Source: Ramlibacter algicola
GTDB lineage: Bacteria; Pseudomonadota; Gammaproteobacteria; Burkholderiales; Burkholderiaceae_C
Reading direction: 5' to 3'
Assembly (NCBI RefSeq): GCF_016641735.1
Contig: NZ_JAEDAO010000001.1
Coordinates: forward strand, 310,001-374,000
Length of the DNA stretch: 64,000 nucleotides
The position numbers and the translations under genes are program-made. Numbering within the stretch: the stretch's first letter is position 1; each line of letters opens with the position of its first letter. Shown in pieces: positions 1-8,589 of this stretch. The notes beneath the pieces are model-generated. The model saw nothing but the letters and a program-made list of their open reading frames with translations. It was not told where the DNA came from and did no database searches.

Positions 1-126
1 CACGTCGAAGACGCCGTTGGTGAAGACGACCGGGCCGGGAAGCTGTCGCAGCGCCTGGCCCGCCTGCCCGCGCGCGACGATCTTGCGCAGGAACGCCGGC
101 GGGGGCAGGGCCGCGTGGTCGCTCAC
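1..126 (-). CDS. rfaE2: D-glycero-beta-D-manno-heptose 1-phosphate adenylyltransferase, N-terminal part (truncated by window edge)
   Basis: Only the first 42 codons lie in the window. The peptide ends in VVFTNGVFDV, which matches the start of the nucleotidyltransferase fold of RfaE2/HldE-C enzymes (family pattern FTNGxFD followed by HxGH, the latter off the edge). The family adds AMP to heptose-1-phosphate to make ADP-heptose for the LPS inner core in the cytoplasm. The start is GTG at 126, overlapping the ferritin-like gene's TGA (GTGA), so the two are translationally coupled. A stand-alone RfaE2 is more likely than a fused HldE because only about 35 residues precede the motif. Other cytidylyltransferase-like enzymes share this motif and cannot be excluded from this fragment. 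Confidence 0.7.
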   Translation of the reverse strand, partial: MSDHAALPPPAFLRKIVARGQAGQALRQLPGPVVFTNGVFDV

Positions 127-983
127 GCCGGGTTCGGCTGGGCGCCGGCTTGCGCGAGCGAGGCGGTGACTTCCTTGCGGTAGCGATTGAGCTCCTGCAC
201 GCTCTGGAAGCTGCGGTCCATCAGCAGGCTCATGTTGTGCAGGATGCGCTCGACGACCTTGTTCTCCCAGACCGAGTCGAAGGCGATCTGCTTGTCCAGC
301 CAGTGTTCCAGCCATTCCGGGTTGGGCAGGCGGCTCTGGATGGTGTCGCGCGGGAACAGCGACTTGTTCACGTGCAGGTTGGTCGGGTGCAGCGCCTGCG
401 CCGTGCGGCGCGCGCTGGCCATCAGCACGCCGATCTTGGCGAACGACGCCTTGGCCTCGTCGCCGAACTTGGCGATCGCGCGCTTCATGTAGCGCAGGTA
501 GGCGCCGCCGTGGCGCGCCTCGTCCTGGCTCAGCGTCTGGTAGATGTGCTTGATGACCGGCTCGGTGTGCCACTCGGACGCGCGGCGGTACCAGTGGTTC
601 AGCCGGATCTCGCCGCAGAAATGCAGCATCAGGGTTTCGAGCGCGGGTGCGGGCTCGAATTCGAAGCGGACCTCGTGCAGTTCCTGCTCGGTGGGCACCA
701 GGTCGGGGCGGAACCGCTTGAGGTATTCCATCAGCACCAGCGAGTGCTTCTGCTCCTCGAAGAACCAGATCGACATGAACGCGGAGAAGTCGCTGTCGTC
801 ACGGTTGTCGCGCAGGAACATCTCGGTGGCGGGCAGGGCCGACCACTCCGTGATGGCGTTCATCTTGATGGTGTGGGCCTGTTCATCGGACAGCTTGGAC
901 GCGTCGAACTGGTCCCACGGGATGTCCTTGTCCATGTCCCATCGCACGGACTCCAGTTGCTTGAACAGTTCGGGGTAAAGCAT
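123..983 (-). CDS. Ferritin-like diiron-carboxylate protein
   Basis: A 286-residue soluble protein with the ligand pattern of a diiron four-helix bundle: E46, E77-x-x-H80, E125 and E155-x-x-H158. That arrangement is shared by ferritin-like oxidases and oxygenases. The substrate cannot be read from sequence. No signal peptide or membrane segment is visible. An in-frame TTG lies five codons upstream at 998, but I chose ATG 983 because family members begin MLYPELF and a TAAAAT -10-like element (1008-1013, minus strand) would place transcription start near 1001. It overlaps the next gene (rfaE2) by four bases. It could be a storage-type ferritin relative or a diiron oxygenase. Only the fold and metal site are well supported. 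Confidence 0.85.
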   Translation of the reverse strand: MLYPELFKQLESVRWDMDKDIPWDQFDASKLSDEQAHTIKMNAITEWSALPATEMFLRDNRDDSDFSAFMSIWFFEEQKHSLVLMEYLKRFRPDLVPTEQELHEVRFEFEPAPALETLMLHFCGEIRLNHWYRRASEWHTEPVIKHIYQTLSQDEARHGGAYLRYMKRAIAKFGDEAKASFAKIGVLMASARRTAQALHPTNLHVNKSLFPRDTIQSRLPNPEWLEHWLDKQIAFDSVWENKVVERILHNMSLLMDRSFQSVQELNRYRKEVTASLAQAGAQPNPA

Positions 984-1129
984 GGTCGGTAGGCGCAAAG
1001 TGCGTGAATTTTAAGCGCCCTGCCCGTTTCCTTGGGGCGACAAGGTCGGAAGGGCATCGCCCACGGCCGCGGCAGGGCGGTGCGGGCGCCTGCAGAATGC
1101 CTGCAACTTCCCGACCCAGCGAGGACGCC

Positions 1130-1705
1130 ATGCTCCGCACGATCGTGTTCCTGCTCGCCTGCAGCGCGGCCCTGGCCGCGCCCGCCCATGCGCAGGTCGC
1201 GCCGCCGGCGACCTCGGCCGCTTCCTGCCCCCAGCTGCTGGACAAGACATTCCCGCGCCTGCAGGACGAGAAGCCGCAATCGCTGTGCCAGTACGCGGGC
1301 AAGGTGCTGCTCGTGGTCAACACGGCCAGCTACTGCGGCTTCACGCCCCAGTACCAGGGCCTGGAAGCCTTGCACGCGAAGTACAAGGAGCGCGGCCTGG
1401 TGGTGCTGGGCTTCCCGTCCAACGACTTCCTGCAGGAAAAGGGCAGCAACAAGGACATCGCCGAGTTCTGCGAGAACACCTTCGGGGTCAAGTTCCCGAT
1501 GTTCGCGGCCAGCAGCGTGCGCGGCAGCAAGGCCAACGCGCTGTTCAAGGACCTGTCGGCCGCCACCGGCGAGTCGCCGAAGTGGAACTTCAACAAGTAC
1601 CTGGTCGGCCGCAACGGCCAGCCCGTTGCCTACTACGGCAGCACCACGACGCCGGACGACAAGGCGTTCGTGGCGCGCATCGAGCAGTTGCTGGCCGCTC
1701 CCTGA
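1130..1705 (+). CDS. Glutathione peroxidase family protein, exported
   Basis: A 191-residue thioredoxin-fold peroxidase. An N-terminal signal peptide (residues 1 to about 20, ending AHA) is followed by the GPx core: NTASYCGFTPQY with the peroxidatic cysteine in the position of selenocysteine, the GFPSNDF block, and WNFNKYLV near the C-terminus carrying the conserved Trp and Asn. Such Cys-type enzymes reduce hydroperoxides, usually with thioredoxin rather than glutathione. The signal peptide predicts a periplasmic location, which is less common than the cytoplasmic BtuE type. The start at ATG 1130 follows GAGGA at 1121; longer in-frame starts upstream lack a signal-peptide fit. It is convergent with the downstream GST. 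Confidence 0.88.
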   Translation: MLRTIVFLLACSAALAAPAHAQVAPPATSAASCPQLLDKTFPRLQDEKPQSLCQYAGKVLLVVNTASYCGFTPQYQGLEALHAKYKERGLVVLGFPSNDFLQEKGSNKDIAEFCENTFGVKFPMFAASSVRGSKANALFKDLSAATGESPKWNFNKYLVGRNGQPVAYYGSTTTPDDKAFVARIEQLLAAP

Positions 1706-1861
1706 CGGTCGGGCGACACAAAACTTTACGGATCGGCCCGCGATTCGCGGGAACCCGGCGGCGGCGGATCGCCTCCATAAGGGCACGGGGCCACGGCTCC
1801 GCCAGAACAAGGTTCCTGCTGCGAAGCCTTCCGGCGACTGCCGGATGCAATCCCGGGGCGG

Positions 1862-1892
1862 CTCTTCTCCTCCTCCCTCCCTCCCTCCTTCC
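1862..1892. repeat. Pyrimidine-only tract with CCCT repeats
   Basis: Thirty-one consecutive pyrimidines, including (CCCT)x3 flanked by CC runs, lie between the convergent GPx and GST genes. The minus strand reads as closely spaced G-runs (GG, GGG, GGG, GGG, GG, GG), a possible two-tier G-quadruplex or triplex-forming tract. No coding potential is evident in 1706-1971. Confidence 0.6.
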
Positions 1893-1971
1893 GTCCGGGG
1901 CGCTTCGCGGCAATTTTCTTTCCGCGCGGGAGGCGCGCTGCCGCGGCAGGCAGCGCAGGGCGAAGGCTGGC

Positions 1972-2586
1972 TCAGTCCGGCTTGGTGTCCTGGAACGCCT
2001 GCCGCTGCACCAGCTTCTCGTACAGCTTGGCCAGGTTCGGGTAGGGCGTGCGCCAGTCGATGTCCGTGAAGCGGAAATCGAGGTAGCCCAGCGTGCAGCC
2101 GACCGCGATGTCGGCCAGGCTCATGTGGATGCCGGCGCAGAACGGCTTGTCGCCCAGCCCCTGGCTCATCGCTTTCACGCTCGCATGGGCCTTGCCCAGC
2201 TGGCGGTCGATCCAGGCCTGGCTGCGTTGCGTCTTGCTGCGGCCGGCCCAGTTGGCTTCCAGCCGCGCCAGGATCAGCGCGTCGCACACGCCGTCGGCCA
2301 GCGCTTCCCAGGTCTTGACTTCGGCGCGCTCGCGGCCCACCGCGGGAATCAGCTTGCCCACCGGCGACAGCGTGTCTAGGTATTCGACGATCACGCGCGA
2401 GTCGAACAGCGCCTCGCCGCCTTCCATCACCAGGCACGGCACCTTGCCCAGCGGATTGGATTCAGCGATGGTGGTGTCGGCGGCCCAGACGTCCTCCTGC
2501 ACGAACTGATAGTCCAGCTTCTTCTCCGCCATCACGATGCGCACCTTGCGCACGTAAGGGCTGGTCACCGCTCCGATCAGTTTCAT
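1972..2586 (-). CDS. Glutathione S-transferase
   Basis: A 204-residue GST. The N-terminal thioredoxin-like domain begins MKLIGAVTSPYVRKVR, with an N-terminal Ser/Tyr-type glutathione site, and continues to NPLGKVPCL (the cis-proline loop) and the DSRVIVEYL helix that contacts glutathione. The all-alpha C-terminal domain contains SLADIAVGC, the N-capping motif of the GST core. It is cytoplasmic and conjugates or reduces electrophiles. An ATG eight codons upstream (2610) has no ribosome site, whereas 2586 follows an AAGAG element and matches the family start. It is divergent from purB. Confidence 0.88.
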   Translation of the reverse strand: MKLIGAVTSPYVRKVRIVMAEKKLDYQFVQEDVWAADTTIAESNPLGKVPCLVMEGGEALFDSRVIVEYLDTLSPVGKLIPAVGRERAEVKTWEALADGVCDALILARLEANWAGRSKTQRSQAWIDRQLGKAHASVKAMSQGLGDKPFCAGIHMSLADIAVGCTLGYLDFRFTDIDWRTPYPNLAKLYEKLVQRQAFQDTKPD

Positions 2587-2613
2587 GGGACTCTTGCTGT
2601 TGTGGGTCACTGA

Positions 2614-4074
<1,461 letters not shown>

Positions 4075-4155
4075 TGCCCCCACGTTCCGCACTTCGTGTC
4101 GTCTCTGCCCCCCAAGGGAGCTGGTCCGCCTAGGGGCGGCCCGTCGGCGGACCGC
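4075..4155. repeat. REP-like intergenic element with hairpin before yaeQ
   Basis: This purB-yaeQ spacer resembles a short dispersed element I recall from many Comamonadaceae intergenic regions (CCCCCACG..., then CACTTCGTGTCGT, then GCCCCCCAAGGG). It ends in an 8-bp perfect inverted repeat, GGTCCGCC (4123-4130) and GGCGGACC (4146-4153), with a 15-base loop, stopping two bases before the yaeQ ATG. No second copy is visible in this window. Confidence 0.5.
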
Positions 4156-4716
4156 ATGGCCCTCAAGTCCACCGTCTTCAAGGTGCAGCTCGCGGTCGCC
4201 GACATCGACCACGGCTACTACGCCGACCACGCGCTCACGCTGGCGCGGCACCCGAGCGAAACCGACGAGCGCATGATGGTGCGGCTGGTGGCGCTCGCGC
4301 TCAATGCGCACGCGCTGCAGACCGACTGCAACGGCGACGGCACGCTCGCCTTCGGCGCCGGCCTGTCCGACCCCGACGATCCGGACGTCTCGCTGCGTGA
4401 CTTCACCGGCCGCACGCGGCTGTGGATCGAAGTCGGCCAGCCGGAGGACAAGCCGCTGGCGCGCGCCTGCTCGAAGGCCGATCGCGTGATCGTCTACGCG
4501 TTCCACCACGCCGCCGAAGTCTGGTGGCGCGGCATCGAGACCAAGCTCACGCGGCTGGACAAGCTGTCGGCGTGGCGCATCCCGACCGAAGCGTCGCAGC
4601 AACTCGCCACGCTGGCCGAGCGCTCGATGCAACTGCAGGCCACGATCCAGGAAGGCTCGCTGCTGCTGTCCGGCGCCGCGGGCACCGTGGAAATCGAACC
4701 AGTCCGCTGGCGTTAG
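4156..4716 (+). CDS. yaeQ: YaeQ family protein
   Basis: A 186-residue protein with the YaeQ family layout: it starts MALKSTVFKVQL and contains TDERMMVRLVALALNA, the LWIEVGQPE block and ACSKADRVIVYAF. The fold is related to PD-(D/E)XK nucleases, and the Asp/Glu/Gln pattern around IEVGQPE is the equivalent site. YaeQ was first described as suppressing loss of RfaH, but its biochemical role is not settled. The start is placed at ATG 4156. The coding sequence remains open upstream through the REP-like spacer, but that extension is not family-like. No clear ribosome site is visible because the spacer hairpin abuts the start. Confidence 0.9.
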   Translation: MALKSTVFKVQLAVADIDHGYYADHALTLARHPSETDERMMVRLVALALNAHALQTDCNGDGTLAFGAGLSDPDDPDVSLRDFTGRTRLWIEVGQPEDKPLARACSKADRVIVYAFHHAAEVWWRGIETKLTRLDKLSAWRIPTEASQQLATLAERSMQLQATIQEGSLLLSGAAGTVEIEPVRWR

Positions 4717-4728
4717 GGCCGAGCGGTC

Positions 4729-5031
4729 CTAGAGCGGCATCGGCCGCCCGCACTGCCAGCAACTCTCGAAGCCGCCCTCCACCGTCTCGCCACACGCGCA
4801 CAGCCAGCGGCGCTGCGGCACGCGCTGCAATGCCTCCAGGATTTCGCGCGCAGCACGTTCCTGCCGTTGATCCGCCAGCCAGATCTCGGGCAGGCACTGG
4901 TCGGGCGGCAACTCGCCGGCGCCACCGGCGAGGAACTCGCGTTGCAGCCAGGCCTGGATGCCCGCTTCGCGCAAGACATCCAGCCAGATCGCCGCGAGCG
5001 CGAGGTCCGGGGCGCGCGCGAGCCGGAGCAT
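4729..5031 (-). CDS. DUF2007-type protein with C-terminal zinc ribbon
   Basis: A 100-residue protein. The N-terminal part (MLRLARAPDLALAAIW to about residue 70) fits the DUF2007 fold, a PII-like small domain described as a putative signal-transducing domain. The C-terminus carries a four-cysteine zinc ribbon, C78-x-C80 and C91-x-x-C94. The start ATG 5031 overlaps the upstream gene's TGA by one base, so the two small genes are probably co-translated. The function is unknown. Confidence 0.75.
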   Translation of the reverse strand: MLRLARAPDLALAAIWLDVLREAGIQAWLQREFLAGGAGELPPDQCLPEIWLADQRQERAAREILEALQRVPQRRWLCACGETVEGGFESCWQCGRPMPL

Positions 5032-5459
5032 CAGGCGGCCGGCGTGGTGTCGGGCTTCTCGCCGGAGCGCTCGGCGTAGCGGTTGAAGCGCCACGCGCTG
5101 GCGTCCAGGGTGATGCGGCGCCACGTCTGGCGCTTTTCCGCCGGCGTCATCTCCGGCCACAGTTGCACTTCCTCGAACGTGCGGCCGCAACCCTTGCAGG
5201 TGTCGTCGCCCTGGCTGGTCGAGCAGATCGCGATGCACGGCGTGTCGGGCGTCGTGGCGTACCAGGCCTTCCAGGCGTCGAGCGCCTTGCGCGGCAAGGT
5301 CGCCTCGTCGGCTTCGTCCTCGCGGTAATACACCATCAGCGCGTACACCTCCGCGAGCGCGCGCAGCTCCGGGGCGAGCGTGATGCCGTCGGGCGACGGC
5401 TTGCGCTCGCGCCACCAGTTGATGGCGGCTTCGATGTCGGTGATGTGGATGCCGGCCAT
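5031..5459 (-). CDS. DUF3717 / DUF1289 two-domain protein
   Basis: A 142-residue protein. The N-terminal part (MAGIHITDIEAAINWWRER) matches DUF3717. The second half is a DUF1289 domain with the cysteine set PCIAIC and CKGCGRTFEE followed by W..MTPAEKRQTWRRI. DUF1289 proteins are short Cys-rich proteins suspected to bind Fe-S or zinc; no activity is established. I chose ATG 5459 rather than 5501 because homologues start at MAGIHI or similar and the extra 14 codons would run into the divergent gene's promoter region. Confidence 0.75.
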   Translation of the reverse strand: MAGIHITDIEAAINWWRERKPSPDGITLAPELRALAEVYALMVYYREDEADEATLPRKALDAWKAWYATTPDTPCIAICSTSQGDDTCKGCGRTFEEVQLWPEMTPAEKRQTWRRITLDASAWRFNRYAERSGEKPDTTPAA

Positions 5460-5484
5460 GGCCCCGATGCTATCCTCGCGCGCC

Positions 5485-5838
5485 ATGAAGCTGGTCGTCA
5501 AATGGCTGCTCAGTGCGTCGGCACTGCTGTTCGTGGCGTACGTCTACAGCGGCGTCGAAGTGCGCTCGTTTCCTTCCGCGCTGCTCGCGGCGGCCGTGAT
5601 CGGGCTGCTGAACATGGTGGTACGGCCGGTGCTGGTGGTGCTGACGCTGCCCGTCACGATGCTGACGCTGGGCCTGTTCCTGTTCGTCATCAACGCCCTG
5701 ATGTTCTGGGCGGCGGCCGAAGTGCTGCAGGGATTCGACGTGCGCGGCTTCGGCGCGGCGCTGCTCGGGTCGCTGCTGTACTCGCTGGCCAGCGTGGTGA
5801 TCGACTCAGCGCTCGAGCGCCTGCTCCCGAAGAAGTGA
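5485..5838 (+). CDS. Phage holin family (YvlD/DUF360-like) inner-membrane protein
   Basis: A 117-residue membrane protein with about four hydrophobic segments (approximate residues 5-22, 30-47, 52-75, 88-108) and the signature LLNMVVRPVLVVLTLPVTMLTLG. The family is called phage holin family IV or YvlD, but chromosomal members like this are ordinary membrane proteins of unknown function with no lysis cassette nearby. The start MKLVVKWLL at ATG 5485 lies nine bases after TATCCT (5471-5476), a possible -10 that would give an almost leaderless mRNA. The 3' end overlaps the convergent protease gene by 33 bases. Confidence 0.85.
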   Translation: MKLVVKWLLSASALLFVAYVYSGVEVRSFPSALLAAAVIGLLNMVVRPVLVVLTLPVTMLTLGLFLFVINALMFWAAAEVLQGFDVRGFGAALLGSLLYSLASVVIDSALERLLPKK

Positions 5839-7317
5839 CTGCACCTCGCGCGTGCGCGAGTCGATGATCGACGACTCGATGTAGTCGGCGCCCGGGCCGC
5901 CACGGCGCGCCAGGTCCTGCGCCGCGCGGAAGCGGTCCAGCGCGGCGGAGAAATCCATCTGCGCGGCACGCGCTTCGGCATCCGCACGCACGGCGCGCAC
6001 CTGGAGGCCCTGCACGCCATAGGCGGCCGACAGCATCTGCCACGCCGTGGCGTCGCGCTTGTTCAGCGCCACCCACGACTGCAAGCGCTGCGCCACGTCG
6101 GAGGCGCCGCCGGTGGCCGTGCGCACCTGCGCCCACAACAGCAACTCGGCGCGTGAATTCGTGCCCGCGACGTCGCCCAGCGCCGCCTGCGCCCGCGCGG
6201 GCTGGCCGGCCAGCAGTGCGACCTCGGTGGCGAGCAGCCGGGCGAAACGAGTGCCGGCGGGATCGGCCTGCACCTGCGGCATGGCGCGCAGCTGCTGCAC
6301 CAGCGCATCGGCCCGCTCGAAGTCGCGCAGCCTGGCAGCCGCGAGCGCGCCGGCATACAGGATGGCAGCGCGCCGCGTGGGCGGTGTCGAGGGCTGCAGC
6401 GTGCCCGCCTCGGTGAGCAGCACGCGCACCTCGTCCACGCCCGGGGCGGACACGGCGCGCGACCGCGCGACGACCAACGCGTGCTCCAGCGTGGCACGCG
6501 CCGTCGCGGGGCCGGCCGCGAACTGCGCCCGCGACTGCATGTCGGCGATGCGCTCCGTGTTCAACGGGTGCGTGCGCAGGTACGGGAAGGACGCGTTGTC
6601 GGTGTGGCGCGAGGCCTGCTGCAGCTTCTCGAACATGGACGCGAACGAGCGCGGATCGAAGCCGGCCTGCACGGCCACGCCGTAGCCGATGCGATCGGCC
6701 TCGCGCTCCATGTCGCGCGAGAAGTTCAGGCCGCTCTGGGCCGACATCGCCTGGGTGCTGGTGATCACCGCGTTGCCCGCCTCGGGGTTGCGCGACATCG
6801 CGAGCATGCCCAGCAGCATGCCCACGAGCACCAGCGGCGCCTGCCGGCTCTCCTGCGCCATGATGCGCGAGATGTGCCGCTGGGTGACGTGGCTCAGTTC
6901 GTGCGCGAGCACCGACGCGATCTCGTCGCGCGACGTGGTGACGTTGATGAGGCCCAGCTGCAGGCCCAGCCAGCCGCCCGGCACCGCGAACGCATTGATC
7001 ATGCGGTCCTTGCCCAGCAGCACCTGCCACGCGTAGCGCTGGTCCATCTCGGCGCTGAGCTCGCCGCGCGCGCGCGCCGCATCCAGCAGCGGCTGCCAGA
7101 GGCCCTGCACGTACTCCGCGATCACCGGGTCGTCGACGTAGTCCAGGTCGCGGTACATCTCGCGCGCGACGCGGTCGCCCAGCCGGCGCTCCTGCGACGT
7201 GGTCATGTCGCCGCTGTCGCCCAGCGTCGGCAGTTGCGCGGACGCGGGCCCCACCGCCACGAGGGCGGCGAGGACGGCGGCGATGGGGCGGCGCAGGCGG
7301 GGGAGGTGGGACTTCAA
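5806..7317 (-). CDS. M48 family metalloprotease with TPR-like C-terminus (BepA-like)
   Basis: A 503-residue periplasmic protease. A signal peptide (residues 1-28, ending ASA) is followed by an M48 domain with the zinc site HELSH (139-143), third ligand E205 in DMEREADRIG, and the VPGGW substrate loop at 112-116. The C-terminal half (about 280-503) is Ala-rich helical and TPR-like. This is the architecture of BepA/YfgC, which degrades or assists misassembled outer-membrane proteins such as LptD. The start is TTG at 7317, overlapping the TGA of the upstream tfpX (TTGA), a coupled start; the signal peptide requires this start. Its 3' end overlaps the convergent holin-family gene. Confidence 0.9.
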   Translation of the reverse strand: MKSHLPRLRRPIAAVLAALVAVGPASAQLPTLGDSGDMTTSQERRLGDRVAREMYRDLDYVDDPVIAEYVQGLWQPLLDAARARGELSAEMDQRYAWQVLLGKDRMINAFAVPGGWLGLQLGLINVTTSRDEIASVLAHELSHVTQRHISRIMAQESRQAPLVLVGMLLGMLAMSRNPEAGNAVITSTQAMSAQSGLNFSRDMEREADRIGYGVAVQAGFDPRSFASMFEKLQQASRHTDNASFPYLRTHPLNTERIADMQSRAQFAAGPATARATLEHALVVARSRAVSAPGVDEVRVLLTEAGTLQPSTPPTRRAAILYAGALAAARLRDFERADALVQQLRAMPQVQADPAGTRFARLLATEVALLAGQPARAQAALGDVAGTNSRAELLLWAQVRTATGGASDVAQRLQSWVALNKRDATAWQMLSAAYGVQGLQVRAVRADAEARAAQMDFSAALDRFRAAQDLARRGGPGADYIESSIIDSRTREVQSLLREQALER

Positions 7318-8114
7318 AAGCTATCCAGCGGCAGGTAACCGACGATGTCGGCCGTCGTGCCGTCCAGCAGGGCGGTCCAGGCGTATTCCTTGCGGGCCAG
7401 CAGCGGCAGGTAGCGCAGCTGCTGGACCTGCCTGCCCGTCGCACGCACCGCCGCGTCGATCTCGGCCCGGCGTTGCGGGAAACGGGCGGCAAGGGACTCG
7501 ATGGGACGCGCGGCCTGCAGCACAGCCTGCGTTTGTGTGGCGTAGGGCACCCAGAGTTCCGGCCGTGCCGACAGCGAGATCCCACCCAGCGCCTGCAGCG
7601 TCATTTCCTGGTTTTCACCGGCATTGCGGAACGGCCGCAGCGCGATCAGCGTCGGGCCGCCCCAGGGCGCGACGTCGATGTCCGCCGGCGCCTTGTCCAC
7701 CAGTTCGGCCGGAATGTCGAGCTGGTGCACGACGCGGAAGCGGTCGTACTCGAACACCAGGTGCACGGGCCGCGCCATGTGCACCGTCCACAGGCCGTAG
7801 CCCAGCGCGGCCAGCTGCAGGAGGCCGACGACCAGCAGGTCGCGCCGCAGTTCGCGCGCGGGCTTGGCGCGGTTGAACACGGCGAACGTGATCAGCGGGC
7901 CGATGACCACGTCGACGGAGACCAGCAGCAGGAACAGGTCGCGGCCACCGGACAGTTCGCGGTAGGGAAACGGGTACCAGACCAGGAAGACGAGCAGCGC
8001 CGACAGCGCCGCGACGAGGCAGCTCAGCACGAGGTGGATCCCGGCTGCGCGCAGCCGGGATCGCCAGTCGAAGCCGGCCGTATCATGGGTGGAGGCAATG
8101 GAACTCATCTGCAT
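7314..8114 (-). CDS. TfpX/TfpZ family type IV pilin accessory protein
   Basis: A 266-residue inner-membrane protein with several N-terminal hydrophobic helices (residues about 28-48, 60-80, 92-112) and a periplasmic C-terminal domain with WYPFPY and [13 protein letters not shown], typical of the TfpX/TfpZ accessory proteins encoded near pilins. The family is needed for assembly or surface display of particular pilins; its mechanism is unclear. ATG 8114 and ATG 8108 are both possible starts, neither with a clear ribosome site. The start overlaps that of divergent moaC. It is coupled to the downstream protease by a TTGA overlap. Nearby pilA and the PglL-type gene fit a pilin role. Confidence 0.85.
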   Translation of the reverse strand: MQMSSIASTHDTAGFDWRSRLRAAGIHLVLSCLVAALSALLVFLVWYPFPYRELSGGRDLFLLLVSVDVVIGPLITFAVFNRAKPARELRRDLLVVGLLQLAALGYGLWTVHMARPVHLVFEYDRFRVVHQLDIPAELVDKAPADIDVAPWGGPTLIALRPFRNAGENQEMTLQALGGISLSARPELWVPYATQTQAVLQAARPIESLAARFPQRRAEIDAAVRATGRQVQQLRYLPLLARKEYAWTALLDGTTADIVGYLPLDSF

Positions 8115-8589
8115 GACAGGATTGACTCATTTCGACCGCGAAGGCCAGGCCCACATGGTGGACGTGGCCGGCAAGCCCGCGACCCACCGCGTGGCGGTGG
8201 CGCGAGGCCGGATCGAGATGCTACCGGCGACGCTGGACCTGATCCAGAGCGGCACCGCGCGCAAGGGCGACGTGCTGGGCATCGCCCGCATCGCCGGCAT
8301 CCAGGGCGCCAAGAAGACCAGCGACCTCGTCCCACTGTGCCACCCCCTGGCCCTGACGCGCGTCGCCGTGGAATTCAGCACGGGCGCGCAGCCGCCGCAT
8401 GTCGAGTGCACCGCGACCGTGGAGACCGTCGGCCCGACCGGCGTCGAGATGGAGGCACTGGCCGCGGTGCAGGTCGCGCTGCTGACCGTGTACGACATGT
8501 GCAAGGCGGTCGACCGCGGCATGCGCATCACCGACGTGCGCGTCGTGGAAAAGCACGGCGGCAAGTCGGGCAGCTTCGTTCAGTCCTGA
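8113..8589 (+). CDS. moaC: Cyclic pyranopterin monophosphate synthase
   Basis: A 158-residue enzyme of molybdenum cofactor synthesis. It converts 3',8-cyclo-7,8-dihydro-GTP to cyclic pyranopterin monophosphate, acting after MoaA, as a hexamer in the cytoplasm. With the start at ATG 8113 all active-site residues fall at E. coli numbering: K51, H77 (LCHPL), E112 and E114 (GVEMEAL), D128 and K131 (YDMCKAVDR). This supports the chosen start over the in-frame ATG 8098 that sits next to GGAGG. The TATCAT at 8081-8086 is a candidate -10. No other moa gene is in the window. The last ten bases overlap the convergent oligosaccharyltransferase gene. Confidence 0.96.
   Translation: MTGLTHFDREGQAHMVDVAGKPATHRVAVARGRIEMLPATLDLIQSGTARKGDVLGIARIAGIQGAKKTSDLVPLCHPLALTRVAVEFSTGAQPPHVECTATVETVGPTGVEMEALAAVQVALLTVYDMCKAVDRGMRITDVRVVEKHGGKSGSFVQS

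Noticed and set aside
5485..5838. Phage holin annotation suggesting a prophage remnant
   Set aside because: The family is widespread in chromosomes; no integrase, capsid, lysis or attachment-site sequence is nearby.
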